From JABDMH01 sp965223165 (GTDB lineage: Bacteria > Bacteroidota > Bacteroidia > Chitinophagales > Saprospiraceae), in NCBI GenBank assembly GCA_965223165.1, contig CBDCVQ010000014.1:62001-126000 (forward strand): a stretch of DNA of 64,000 nt, in the 5' to 3' direction. A model generated the notes under the pieces. That model was not told the DNA's origin. It made no database searches and saw only the letters and a list, made by a program, of their open reading frames with translations. A program made the position numbers and the translations under genes. Shown one piece after another: positions 17,728-27,010 of the stretch. The first letter of the stretch is position 1. Each line of letters opens with the position of its first letter.

Positions 17728-18393
17728 CTAGGACAAGGCTTGAAACAGGAAGTCATTGACCGGCTTGGCTGCCGCAAACGCGGTAAGGAGGGTCTCGACG
17801 AATCCTTCTTCCTGCACCTTCTTTGCCGGCCACTTGGTAAAGTAATAGAAGGACTTGTTAAACAGCAGCGGCTCCTGCTCGGCCGCCTCCTTAAATGGGG
17901 CATTGAGACGCTTGTTTTTGTCACCCCGGATTTCGCCAAAGGTCTCTACAAACGTGGTGTCGCTGTAAGCCGCCTTGAATCCGGACGGATCATTAAGGAT
18001 AGCAGTCCGTACCGCAGTCAATTGCTTGGGATCCAACATATGCGCACCGCTGTAGAGTCGTACGTCCTCCGGCGAACTGTGCAGGTACAGACCGGGTGTC
18101 GTCTTGTCCTTTCGGCCACCGGCCGATATCAGTGCAGACATATGCGTCTTGTACGGATCCTTGTTCTTGCTGAATCGCACATCTCTATAGATGCGAAAAA
18201 CGCACGCCTTGGAGTCAATGTCCTCGAGACGGGGATCCTTTTTGGACAGCTCGGCGATGATCTCGTTCACCAGGGCATGAAAGGGGGCTTCGACGTCTTC
18301 TTTAAAGCGCTGCTTGTTAGCGTTAAACCACTCTCGATTGTTATTAGCGGCTAGCTCTTTGAGAAAGGCAAGATAGTCCTTGGGTAGTTTCAT
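17728..18393 (-). CDS. DUF2461 domain-containing protein
   Basis: The 221-residue cytosolic protein has the DUF2461 (TIGR02453) signature: FLKELAANNNREWFNANKQRF near the N-terminus, RIYRDVRFSKNKDPYKTH in the middle, and GLYLHSSPEDVRLYSG. Length is as expected. Function is unknown across the family. It heads a run of three same-strand genes (DUF2461, TPR, DUF5916) with gaps of 48 and 21 bp. Confidence 0.9.
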   Translation of the reverse strand: MKLPKDYLAFLKELAANNNREWFNANKQRFKEDVEAPFHALVNEIIAELSKKDPRLEDIDSKACVFRIYRDVRFSKNKDPYKTHMSALISAGGRKDKTTPGLYLHSSPEDVRLYSGAHMLDPKQLTAVRTAILNDPSGFKAAYSDTTFVETFGEIRGDKNKRLNAPFKEAAEQEPLLFNKSFYYFTKWPAKKVQEEGFVETLLTAFAAAKPVNDFLFQALS

Positions 18394-18594
18394 GGTAAGA
18401 ATGCGTCTGATTGATGAATGGAGGAGCTAAAATATGCTTTACCCTGGAATTTACGTGACATATGCCCGGATACGCCCCATTTGAGCGGCCAACCACGGAT
18501 GAAGCTGTATTGCTGATACTTAAGTATATTCGCCCGTCGTTAACTCATATATCCTGTCTTTATAATTTGTAAAGCTTCAGATTAATATTTCATT

Positions 18595-19062
18595 ATGCGC
18601 AGACCCATTTTACTCCTCACCCTACTGCTCTGTTCTTGCCTGGTCGCTGAGGCGCAAACCCATGCAGAGGACGAGGCTGCCCTCCGGCATCTCAAGGAAG
18701 TACTTTGGCCCAAAGCTTATCAGGATCAAGACACCGCTCTGCTCGACCAGATTCTGGCCAGCGAATTTCAGATGATCGATGCCAGTGGCAACATCTTTAA
18801 GAAAAAGGACGAGCTAGCGTATATCCAAGTGGTGAAGCCCTCGTATGACAACTTTGAATTTGTGATCGACCGATTGGATATCTTCGAAAATATGACCGCC
18901 ATTGTGGCCGGACTCGGAGTGATCAGCGGATCTGACGAAAAGGGAGAATACAAGACCACCTATCACTCCAGCAATGTCCTGATCAAGCGGGACGACGCCT
19001 GGAAGGCCGTGGCTTCGCATGTGTCTGGCATCCAGAAGAACTACATCACCGGGGGGCAATAG
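18595..19062 (+). CDS. Secreted NTF2-like (SnoaL/DUF4440-type) protein
   Basis: The 155-residue protein has a signal peptide (about 1-20, cleaved after AEA). The mature part has an NTF2-like alpha+beta cone: helix DQDTALLDQILASEFQMID, strand pair, and the closing STRAND-turn VLIKRDDAWKAVASHVSG. Such small folds bind hydrophobic ligands or act as isomerases; nothing here defines the ligand. It is a single gene, convergent with purC (gap 31 bp). Confidence 0.75.
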   Translation: MRRPILLLTLLLCSCLVAEAQTHAEDEAALRHLKEVLWPKAYQDQDTALLDQILASEFQMIDASGNIFKKKDELAYIQVVKPSYDNFEFVIDRLDIFENMTAIVAGLGVISGSDEKGEYKTTYHSSNVLIKRDDAWKAVASHVSGIQKNYITGGQ

Positions 19063-19093
19063 ACCTGCCCAGTGGATACAGCCGCTGCCCCAT

Positions 19094-20038
19094 CTACCAA
19101 CCGAAGTGCGCTCTGATGTTGGATTCAATCCTGGCCTGAATGTCGGGGTGGGAGCTGTGCTCAAAGTCCCGACCTGTCACTTTCTCATATAGTTCGATGT
19201 ACCGCTGCGTGACGTGGTCCCTAAAGTCGTTGGGCATCACCGGCATGACATCTCCGTCTCTGCCTTGAAAGCCATTTTCCATCAACCATTCTCGTACGAA
19301 CTCTTTGGACAGCTGTTTCTGATGTTGGCCCTTGGCTTGCCGCTCTGCGTAGCCGTCCAAGTAGTAGTATCGAGAGCTGTCCGGGGTGTGGATTTCATCG
19401 ATCAGGTACAATTCACCCTCGTAGAGGCCAAATTCGTACTTGGTATCGACCAGGATGAGGCCTCTGGCCAGCGCCATCTCGGTGCCGCGAGCAAATAGCT
19501 GGCGTGTATATTTGGTGAGTTGTGACCATTGGTCTTCTGTGACCAGGCCCTGCTCCAGGATTTGGTCGGCGCTGATGTCCTCGTCATGTCCCTCCTCTGC
19601 CTTCGTGGCTGGCGTGATGAGAGGTGTGGGAAAGGCATCACTTTGCTGCATACCCTCCGGCATGGGCTCTCCGCAGATGGTCCGTTTTCCCTCCCGGTAC
19701 TCACGCCACGCATGGCCGGCCAGGTAGCCGCGAATGACCATTTCTATCTTGACCGGCTCACAACGGAGTCCGATCGCCACGTTGGGATCGGGATTGGCCA
19801 GCAGCCAATTGGGGACAATGTCTCGCGTACTCTCCAAGAAGTAGGCCGCCGTCTGATTGAGCACTTGCCCCTTGTACGGTATGGGCTTGGGCAGGACGTG
19901 GTCAAAGGCGGATATCCGATCACTGGCCACCATCACCAGATGATCGCCTACGCCATAGACGTCCCGTACTTTGCCACGGTAGAAAAAGGTTTGGTCCGGA
20001 AATCGGTAGTTGGTCTCAAATAATGCGTCCATAGACAT
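19094..20038 (-). CDS. purC: Phosphoribosylaminoimidazole-succinocarboxamide synthase
   Basis: I chose ATG 20038 (MSMDALFETNYRFP), which overlaps the stop of the upstream transporter in TAATG; the frame also runs upstream inside that gene but without family sequence. The 314-residue product is the long type of SAICAR synthase. Diagnostic segments are FYRGKVRDVYGVGD, VASDRISAFDHVLP, the RGYLAGHAWREY stretch and LIDEIHTPDSSRY. It joins CAIR and aspartate with ATP in step 8 (or 7) of purine synthesis. Coupling to a nucleoside transporter gene makes sense: both feed the purine pool. Confidence 0.94.
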   Translation of the reverse strand: MSMDALFETNYRFPDQTFFYRGKVRDVYGVGDHLVMVASDRISAFDHVLPKPIPYKGQVLNQTAAYFLESTRDIVPNWLLANPDPNVAIGLRCEPVKIEMVIRGYLAGHAWREYREGKRTICGEPMPEGMQQSDAFPTPLITPATKAEEGHDEDISADQILEQGLVTEDQWSQLTKYTRQLFARGTEMALARGLILVDTKYEFGLYEGELYLIDEIHTPDSSRYYYLDGYAERQAKGQHQKQLSKEFVREWLMENGFQGRDGDVMPVMPNDFRDHVTQRYIELYEKVTGRDFEHSSHPDIQARIESNIRAHFGW

Positions 20039-21252
20039 TACGCCGCTTCCACAGACTTGGGCCGCTCTTTGAAGAAGATGGCAAATAGAATCAGCACGAC
20101 GGCTGCCAGGATGGCCGGCACCCACCAGATGCTTACCCAGTCGTGGCCGCTGATAGTCCCATCTGCAGCTAGTATCTCATATCGCTCTGCCACCCTACCG
20201 GCAATGATCGCCCCAATGTACATACCCACCCCGTACGTGACTAAGGTGATCAGCCCCTGCGCACTAGATCGCACGTTTTCGGGCGCCTCGTTGTCTACGT
20301 AGATCTGACCGGTGACGAAAAAGAAGTCATAGCAGATGCCATGCACCAGGATACCCAGGTAGAACATGAAGACCAGCTCCTCATTATTGCCGTAGGCAAA
20401 TAAGAGGTACCTCGCCACCCAGCAGGCGATCCCGATCAGGATCATCTTTTTGACTCCCAGCCGGGCGAAAAACAAAGGCATCAAAAGCATGAAGATGATC
20501 TCGGAGCCCTGCCCCATCGTCATTTTGCTTGCCGCATTGACCATACCCGACTCATTAAAGAAGGGGTTGGCCCAGATGTAGTAGAAGGATAACGGAATGG
20601 ACACTAGCAACGAGCCTAGGATGAGCACCGCAAAGGATCGGTCTTTCATCAGGGCAATCGCATCCAGCCCCAGCAATTTGCCTACACTTACCGGTTCACC
20701 CTTTGCTTTGGGCGGTGTCTTGGGCAAGAAAAATGCGTAGATACCCAGCACGACCGATGCCACAGCACCGTATTGTAATTGCATATGACTGTCTTCCAAC
20801 TTTAAGGTGCCGATCATGATACCCGCTACAATCCAACCGATCGTGCCCAACACGCGGATCGTAGGAAACTGCTTTTCCGGATCGCTCATCTGAAAAAAGG
20901 CTACCGTATTAGCAATCGCCAAGGTGGGCATATAACAAATGGAATATAGCAGCAGAATCCAGTAGAAGGTGCTGGGATCATCAATGGAGGAAATCCAGTA
21001 AAGGATCAAGGCCCCGATCAAATGCAAGAACCCCAGGATCTTCTGTGCCTGAAAAAAACGGTCCGCGATGATACCCACAAAGAGGGGCGCTACGATCGCT
21101 GCCAGATTGACGGTGCTAAAGATGCCTCCGATATCGGTCCCGTCAAACCCAATGGCACCCAGATAGGTGCCCAGCGTAGCATACCAGGTTCCCCACACAA
21201 AAAATTGCAAAAACATCATGATGGAGAGCTGGATGCGCGCGTTTGTTTTCAT
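20038..21252 (-). CDS. Nucleoside:H+ symporter family MFS permease
   Basis: The 404-residue integral membrane protein has about 12 helices. The N-terminus (LQFFVWGTWYATLGTYL) and the central TIRVLGTIGWIVAG and YDFFFVTGQIYVDNEAP motifs mark the NupG-like nucleoside permease group of the major facilitator superfamily. It should import nucleosides with protons across the cytoplasmic membrane. Its stop codon overlaps the start of purC by one base, so they are co-translated, consistent with a purine-supply role. Confidence 0.88.
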   Translation of the reverse strand: MKTNARIQLSIMMFLQFFVWGTWYATLGTYLGAIGFDGTDIGGIFSTVNLAAIVAPLFVGIIADRFFQAQKILGFLHLIGALILYWISSIDDPSTFYWILLLYSICYMPTLAIANTVAFFQMSDPEKQFPTIRVLGTIGWIVAGIMIGTLKLEDSHMQLQYGAVASVVLGIYAFFLPKTPPKAKGEPVSVGKLLGLDAIALMKDRSFAVLILGSLLVSIPLSFYYIWANPFFNESGMVNAASKMTMGQGSEIIFMLLMPLFFARLGVKKMILIGIACWVARYLLFAYGNNEELVFMFYLGILVHGICYDFFFVTGQIYVDNEAPENVRSSAQGLITLVTYGVGMYIGAIIAGRVAERYEILAADGTISGHDWVSIWWVPAILAAVVLILFAIFFKERPKSVEAA

Positions 21253-21317
21253 GCTAGTTGTTCATATTGCAAAGGGAAAATACCTAGTGATCAAGCGGGA
21301 GATGGTGTGTGCGTGTA

Positions 21318-21755
21318 CTACAAATTTTGCAAGAGATTGCGATCTCGCAGAATGTCTTTTAGCTCTTTAAGCATAGCGTACTCGTGGGGCAACACATTTT
21401 TAAAGGCCTCTTTGATCGCAAAAAAAGTACCCTGCTCCAGGTCAGGTATGATCTGTTTGATCTTGTCCTTGACGTAGATGACATCCTGCTTGACAATGGA
21501 GCGCATGGATGGAATGTCATGATAATCGCCTTCGACAGCAATGCCTCGACACTTGGTACCTCCTTCGAGTGGTACGGCGTCCAATTCGATCAGCTCGGCC
21601 TCCTCATCGACCAGCCGAGGCGGGGCCGCGGCAATGTCCTTCTGCGGAATGGACCACACCGGATTCTCGTCGCCGGAATCGCTTACCAAAAAGATCTCCA
21701 ATCCCTTTTCAGCATAGCGGTAGATGATAAAGCACGCTCTCTCTATTACGCTCAT
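21318..21755 (-). CDS. Conserved hypothetical protein, Nudix-like start but no Nudix box
   Basis: The 145-residue cytosolic protein begins like a Nudix fold (RACFIIYRYAEKGLEIFLV ... WSIPQKDI), but the GX5EX7REUXEEXGU box that would bind metal is absent. After WSIPQ come an acidic segment and then a helical C-terminal region (FAIKEAFKNVLPHEYAMLKELKDIL). I infer a Nudix-derived or convergent fold without hydrolase activity. It sits 65 bp upstream of the nucleoside transporter on the same strand. Function unknown. Confidence 0.55.
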   Translation of the reverse strand: MSVIERACFIIYRYAEKGLEIFLVSDSGDENPVWSIPQKDIAAAPPRLVDEEAELIELDAVPLEGGTKCRGIAVEGDYHDIPSMRSIVKQDVIYVKDKIKQIIPDLEQGTFFAIKEAFKNVLPHEYAMLKELKDILRDRNLLQNL

Positions 21756-22114
21756 GTGTCTTTAGCAAAATTTGGTCTCGCTATCAAAAATAACAGATTA
21801 AATTATATCGCCTGATAATGTCAAATCCCTCCATGTATAACCTAGCAATAACCTGTCCAGGCCCCTCCCCGGTGGGCTGGCCCCGCCACCCCAGGTGGAT
21901 CTCTAATTGAGCAAGCGTTAAGCCATGGAAATGAGAAGAAGACGGCTCTACCATGTGAATAGGAACAGATGGGATAAGAAGATGTTTGCATCCACGAGTT
22001 GTGGCGTCTTTTTGCCCTTTAAAGCTACTACAATCGACACCTAACGAGCACAAGAGTGCCTCACAAATTCCTGTTATCTTTGATGCCGATTTTGTCCTAA
22101 GGACTGACGATAAG

Positions 22115-22759
22115 ATGTTTAGTATTCTCAGCATTGTGCTGTTTATCATGGCGGTCTACCTGATGAACAAGCGATTCATCGGATTTCAGCCCTCAAGCAA
22201 GCGGGTCAACTCTGACGTGGGCAGGTTTCGCCAGCAGGCTGAAGCCTGGAAGCAGGAATTGATCCCTTGGAATGAGGAGGAGCTCGAGCTTTTTTCGCTC
22301 AACCAGTCCAACCAAGTCAAGAAGAAAGGATTTGGCCGGTCTCAGGAGGGCATCGTCCAGTCGATCTACCATGAGCCGATGCTTTTCTACTCCTTCAAGG
22401 AGTATCCCTCTGCTGGAAAAAATGGGATCATCTTCGTACAGACGGCCAAATATGAGATCGTCTATCGCACCCGAGCCAAGGGTATTCAGATCTTTGTCAA
22501 TGAAGAGTTTCTGGGATCCCTCACCAAAGATTGGCAACTACAGGGACAGCAGGGCCCGCTCGGTCGGCTGGATCGATCCGATCCCTTTCGCAAACTCATC
22601 ATCGTCGGCGACAAAATCATGGGCAGCGTGGTCCTGCCGATGGAGCAGACCAGTGTGAGTCAGCGCGCGTTTGAACTGGATGAAAAAATGAACGAAGAAG
22701 AGCAGCTAATCTTTATGGTGCTCGGTATCTATGAGGTCTTGGAATACCTCACCGGCTGA
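22115..22759 (+). CDS. Hypothetical membrane-anchored protein
   Basis: I use ATG 22115, which directly opens a membrane helix (MFSILSIVLFIMAVYLMNK); the in-frame extension to 21986 has no such feature. The 214-residue protein has this single N-terminal helix, then a soluble domain with alternating strands (IIFVQTAKYEIVYRTRAKG, IQIFVNEEFLGSL) and an acidic C-terminal helix (EEEQLIFMVLGIYEVLEYL). I do not recognise the family. It converges on rpoD with a 3-bp gap, without a visible terminator. In the gene-free stretch 21756-22114 I see only a GC-rich patch around 21860-21890 and nothing I can name. Confidence 0.6.
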   Translation: MFSILSIVLFIMAVYLMNKRFIGFQPSSKRVNSDVGRFRQQAEAWKQELIPWNEEELELFSLNQSNQVKKKGFGRSQEGIVQSIYHEPMLFYSFKEYPSAGKNGIIFVQTAKYEIVYRTRAKGIQIFVNEEFLGSLTKDWQLQGQQGPLGRLDRSDPFRKLIIVGDKIMGSVVLPMEQTSVSQRAFELDEKMNEEEQLIFMVLGIYEVLEYLTG

Positions 22760-22762
22760 TGC

Positions 22763-23638
22763 CTACCTGCTGCCTCCCAGATAAGACTTCAGTGCATTGC
22801 GATTGTAGCTGCGACGTAGTCGACGCAGGGCCCTTTCCTTTATTTGCCTTACACGCTCCCGGGTCAGTCCATAGAGCTCGCCAATCTCCTCGAGGGTCCG
22901 GGCATTGGATCCGTTCAGGCCATAGTACGCCACGAGTACCTCTACCTCACGGGGCGAGAGCATCGACAAGCCACCCTGTACCTCGCTCTTCAGCGATTCC
23001 TCCATAAGTTTTAGATCCGGACTGAGGTTGTCATCGATCGTGATGAGATCTAGCAAAGTGGAATTGTCATCATTGTCGCTGATGGGTGCATCGACAGACA
23101 GGTGTCTTACACTGCCCTTGAGCACCGTGGTCACCTCGCTCGGCCGCATATCCAGCAGATCGGCCAACTCTTCGATCGAGGGCTCACGCTCAAACTCCTG
23201 GGTGAAGTAGGTGATGGCCTCGTTGACTTTGTTGTATTGTCCGACCTTATTGAGCGGTAGTCTGACCAGGCGTGAATACTCTACGATGGCTTGCAGGATA
23301 CTTTGTCGTATCCACCAGACGGCATAAGAGATGAACTTGAAACCCTTGGTCTCGTCAAATCGACGAGCGGCCTTGATCAGGCCCAGGTTGCCCTCGTTGA
23401 TGAGGTCACTGAGTGACAGACCCTGATTTTGATATTGCTTGGCCACCGATACGACAAAGCGCAGATTGGACTTGGTCAGTATTTCCAAGGCCTCGGTGTC
23501 TCCAGCCTTGATGCGACGTGCTAGCGAGGTCTCGTCCTCTGCACTGATGAGAGGTATCTTAGAGATATCATTGAGATATTTATCTAAGGCGAGACTCTCA
23601 CGATTAGTGATCTTATTCGTGATCTTCAGCTGCCGCAT
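22763..23638 (-). CDS. rpoD: RNA polymerase primary sigma factor (RpoD/SigA, Bacteroidota type)
   Basis: The 291-residue protein matches the short primary sigma of Bacteroidota (no region 1.1). Region 1.2 (LDKYLNDISKIPLIS), region 2 (NLRFVVSVAKQYQNQGLSLSDLI ... FKFISYAVWWIRQSI), region 3 (EREPSIEELADLL) and region 4 with its helix-turn-helix (TLEEIGELYGLTRERVRQIKERALRRLR) are all present. This factor is known to read the unusual TTG / TAnnTTTG promoters that also occur in this window. It starts ATG at 23638. Confidence 0.95.
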   Translation of the reverse strand: MRQLKITNKITNRESLALDKYLNDISKIPLISAEDETSLARRIKAGDTEALEILTKSNLRFVVSVAKQYQNQGLSLSDLINEGNLGLIKAARRFDETKGFKFISYAVWWIRQSILQAIVEYSRLVRLPLNKVGQYNKVNEAITYFTQEFEREPSIEELADLLDMRPSEVTTVLKGSVRHLSVDAPISDNDDNSTLLDLITIDDNLSPDLKLMEESLKSEVQGGLSMLSPREVEVLVAYYGLNGSNARTLEEIGELYGLTRERVRQIKERALRRLRRSYNRNALKSYLGGSR

Positions 23639-23891
23639 ATGCGATTAGTTTCCAGGCTCTTACTAGGGTCTTGACTATGTCCCAAATATTTTGTAGACAT
23701 ACTCTGAAGTAATAGACAATTAGATGCGGAAAAAAGTTTCCTTGTATGCCTATAACGTGCGAGCTGAAAGATATGTTGAATGCAAATGGACCAAATGCTC
23801 CATTCGAGCTATCAGACGCTCCGAAAAGATGACTGGTGCGGCCACCCTGGCAATTTAGCCATGCCAGGGGTAGATCGTAAAATATGACTAA

Positions 23892-26048
23892 CTAGTCCTG
23901 GTGACGCTCGGCTCGAGCTTTGCCAGGCCGGGGCATCAGCGCTTTGCGTGACAAGCGGATCTTGCCCGTCTTGGGATCCACGCCGATAATCTTGACCTTA
24001 AGCTTGTCTCCCTCCTTGAAGACATCCTCCACCTTGTTGATCCGGGAGTGTGAAAACTCGGATATATGCAGCAGACCGCTCTTCCCTTGAAAATCGACAA
24101 ACACTCCGTAGGGGGCCAAGGTCTTGACCACCGCTTCGTAGATGCCGCCCACTTCAGGGGTAAAGGTGATCTTGTTGATCATCGCCAAGGCCATGTCGAT
24201 GCCCTTCTTGTCGGTGCTCGACACCTGTACGATGCCCTTATTGTCTACCTCGTCAATGCTGATAACGGTACCGGTGCGCTCTTGCATGTCCTGAATGACC
24301 TTACCGCCCGGTCCGATCACCGCACCGATAAAGCTCTTGTCGATAGTCAGTTCGACCACTCGTGGTGCATGTGGTTTGAGATCCTCGCGAGGTTGGCCAA
24401 TGGCACGGTTCATCTCATTGAGAATGTGCAGTCGGCCGGCCTTCGCCTGGTCCAGGGCTCGCTCCAACGTCTCGTAGGGTAGACCATCGATCTTAATATC
24501 CATTTGGCAGGCGCAGATGCCGTTGGCGGTCCCCGTCACCTTAAAGTCCATATCTCCCAGGGCATCCTCGTCTCCCAAAATGTCAGATAGAATGGCCACT
24601 CGCTCTCCATCAGAGATCATACCCATGGCGATACCAGAAACGGGACTCTTGATCTGGATACCGGCATCCATCAGGGCCATGGATCCGGCACAGACAGTCG
24701 CCATCGAAGAGGATCCGTTGGACTCCAGAATGTCTGAGACAATCCGAATGGTATAGGGTTGCTCATCGGGCAGCACCCGCTTCAACGAGCGAGAGGCCAG
24801 ATTGGCGTGACCCACCTCCCGTCGACCCGGTCCCCGCATCGGGCGTACTTCACCGACAGAGTAGGCAGGAAAATTGTAATGCAGTATGAAATTATTGTAC
24901 GAGTAGTTGAGTGCGGTGTCGACCAGACTCTGATCTACTTTGGTACCCAGGGTCAAGGACGTCAGTGATTGGGTCTCGCCGCGATTGAAAACGGCAGAGC
25001 CATGGGCCGAAGGCAGATAATCTACCTCGCACCAGATCGGTCGTACCTCATCCATACGGCGTCCGTCCAGACGCACTCCCTCATTCAGCACAATCTCACG
25101 GATGGTCTCTTTCTTGAGCTTGCCAAAGTATTCTCCAACCAGGTGACCTTTTTCCTCTACGTACTCCTCCCCTTTCTCTTCCAGAATGACTTCATCCAGT
25201 TCTTCGGCGATCTTGCTCAAAGCTTCCTTCCGACTTAATTTGTCCAGGGCAGACTTGGCAACTTCTGCGATCTTGCCCTTGGCAAACGCTTCTACGCGTG
25301 CCTGCAACTCTTCATCCTCTTCGGGTTCTGGAATCTCGCGCTTGATCAGGGCTTTGTCCCCCACGAGTTTGGCCAAATCGAGCTGTGCCTGGCATTGCAC
25401 TTTAACTGCCTCGTGACCCACCTTGATGGCTTCTACGAGATCCTTTTCGCTGCACTCCTTGGCCTCTCCCTCAACCATCATGACATTCTCCAAAGTGGCT
25501 GCCAGGATAATATCGATATCTGCATTCTGCAGGGCTTCACTGCCGGGATTGATCACAAACTCACCATTGATGCGAGCCACCCGGACCTCAGAGATGGGGC
25601 CGGCCCAGGGTATGTTTGACACGGAGAGGGCTGTTGACGCCGCCAGGGCAGCCAAAGCATCGGGCTTGTCATCCGCATCGGCCGAGATCAGATTGATGAT
25701 CACCTGGGTGTCATTCATGTAGCCATCGGGAAAGAGCGGGCGGATGGCCCGGTCTACCAACCGGCAAATCAGCACCTCATAGTCTGACAGTCGTGCTTCT
25801 CTCCGAAAAAAGTTGCCAGGTATACGTCCGACTGACGCGTATTTTTCTTGATAGTCTACGGATAGGGGGAAGAAAGAGGCACCCTCGCGCGGTTCAGTAT
25901 TCGATACGACCGTAGCAAGGAGCATGGTCTTGCCCATCCGGACTACGACCGACCCATTGGCCTGTGTAGCTAGTTTGCCTGTCTCCAGGGTGACCTCACG
26001 CCCATCCGGAAGGGCAAAAGAGATTGATAGTGGAATTTGATTTCCCAT
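23892..26048 (-). CDS. pnp: Polyribonucleotide nucleotidyltransferase (PNPase)
   Basis: The 718-residue protein has two RNase PH domains (about 10-145 and 325-460, joined by an alpha-helical linker), a KH domain (about 565-620, IGPGGKVIQDMQERTGT) and an S1 RNA-binding domain (about 635-705). PNPase degrades RNA phosphorolytically in the 3'-5' direction and is part of RNA turnover. It follows rpsO by 146 bp on the same strand, the conserved rpsO-pnp arrangement. Confidence 0.97.
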   Translation of the reverse strand: MGNQIPLSISFALPDGREVTLETGKLATQANGSVVVRMGKTMLLATVVSNTEPREGASFFPLSVDYQEKYASVGRIPGNFFRREARLSDYEVLICRLVDRAIRPLFPDGYMNDTQVIINLISADADDKPDALAALAASTALSVSNIPWAGPISEVRVARINGEFVINPGSEALQNADIDIILAATLENVMMVEGEAKECSEKDLVEAIKVGHEAVKVQCQAQLDLAKLVGDKALIKREIPEPEEDEELQARVEAFAKGKIAEVAKSALDKLSRKEALSKIAEELDEVILEEKGEEYVEEKGHLVGEYFGKLKKETIREIVLNEGVRLDGRRMDEVRPIWCEVDYLPSAHGSAVFNRGETQSLTSLTLGTKVDQSLVDTALNYSYNNFILHYNFPAYSVGEVRPMRGPGRREVGHANLASRSLKRVLPDEQPYTIRIVSDILESNGSSSMATVCAGSMALMDAGIQIKSPVSGIAMGMISDGERVAILSDILGDEDALGDMDFKVTGTANGICACQMDIKIDGLPYETLERALDQAKAGRLHILNEMNRAIGQPREDLKPHAPRVVELTIDKSFIGAVIGPGGKVIQDMQERTGTVISIDEVDNKGIVQVSSTDKKGIDMALAMINKITFTPEVGGIYEAVVKTLAPYGVFVDFQGKSGLLHISEFSHSRINKVEDVFKEGDKLKVKIIGVDPKTGKIRLSRKALMPRPGKARAERHQD

Positions 26049-26194
26049 AATGATTTCTAAATGCGAAGTTCTCGTTACAAAATATTCCAGAGAAAAACTC
26101 CTGGGAGGGACAATGTTGGTGTAGGCGAGATGCTATCATTGCTGACAACACGACTTTGCCACCACTTCAGAATTTTCTTTCCGGTGCCAGATCA

Positions 26195-26470
26195 CTACTT
26201 CCTGAGACCTAATTTCTCAATGAGCTGACGGTATTCGTTGATATCCCTGTCAGCCACATACTTAAGGAGCCTCTTCCTTTTGCCCACAAGTGAGAGTAGT
26301 GTGCGCCGGCAAGAGTGGTCTTTCTTATTTCTCTGTAAGTGCTCGGATAGGCCTTTGATGCGATAAGTAAACAGGGCGATCTGGCCTTTGGCAGAGCCGG
26401 TGTTGGTGGCTGATCCCCCGTATTCCTTAAAGATTTCCTCTACCTTTTCTTTGCTTAAGTAAACGGACAT
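26195..26470 (-). CDS. rpsO: 30S ribosomal protein S15
   Basis: The 91-residue protein has the S15 core: TGSAKGQIALFTYRIKGLSEHL, then KDHSCRRTLLSLVGKRKRLLKYV. S15 binds 16S rRNA early in assembly of the small-subunit platform. The usual HS of the family KDHHSRR is HSC here (DHSCRR), a known variation in Bacteroidota. It heads the rpsO-pnp unit. Confidence 0.96.
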   Translation of the reverse strand: MSVYLSKEKVEEIFKEYGGSATNTGSAKGQIALFTYRIKGLSEHLQRNKKDHSCRRTLLSLVGKRKRLLKYVADRDINEYRQLIEKLGLRK

Positions 26471-26519
26471 TATTAATCGTTTTTACCATTAGTGATTATA
26501 TCAATCAGTTATAGCGGCG

Positions 26520-26527
26520 CAAAGATA
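26520..26527 (-). promoter_or_regulatory. Candidate -7 box (TATCTTTG) of rpsO-pnp
   Basis: Minus-strand 26527-26520 reads TATCTTTG, fitting TAnnTTTG, and would give a leader of about 45-50 nt before ATG 26470, long enough for S15 autoregulation. No TTG is found at the -33 position. Confidence 0.4.
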
Positions 26528-26735
26528 GCAAAATAATTCACCCGAGTGCGCTGTCACAGCGGCTATGGCAAGCCTGCTGCCTATCACATATCCGACGGTC
26601 GGGGACGTGTTCCTCTTGGATGGGCTACATCTGCTACAGGACGTTTGATCGTGGAGCCATTGCCTAGCTGATCCGGACGATCTATATCCGCCCAAAACCG
26701 CCCATATGTCCTCCCAACAACCTCTGCAGGAGCCA

Positions 26736-26957
26736 CTAGAGTTTCGCATTTAATCTTGTAGCTAATGCTAATGTCTTGGTCCGCATACCTCGTTGCAAAG
26801 CCTCGCCATAGCTACGGCTTAGCCACCCACCCGCTTTCGCGGTTCCCTCACTTCTCGCATTGTCATGCTCGACTCTTCGAGATCGTTCGGTCATGCCTCG
26901 TCTGCGAACAAAATCCTATTAGAATTATTCAACATATCTAATGCGAAACTCTACTAG
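26736..26957. repeat. Imperfect inverted-repeat element
   Basis: The gene-free stretch 26471-27010 contains TAGAGTTTCGCATT (from 26738) facing its complement AATGCGAAACTCTA (about 26940-26953); the similarity continues inward for about 35 bp with mismatches on each side. The ends are about 220 bp apart. A related single arm (ATCTAATGTGAAACTCCACC) occurs at 36571-36590. No open frame lies between the arms. It could be a small non-autonomous mobile element or a large RNA hairpin. Outside it I see nothing except the rpsO promoter region. Confidence 0.4.
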
Positions 26958-27010
26958 GTCGGAAGTGTCATGGGCAAGTGTAGGCCAGGCGAGCCCAGTC
27001 GATCAAGGGG

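Noticed and set aside
23845..23869. Perfect 8-bp hairpin (CCCTGGCA/TGCCAGGG) behind pnp as an intrinsic terminator
   Set aside because: No T tract follows on the minus strand; it may be a fragment of a repeat or a structural RNA end, so I do not call it a terminator.
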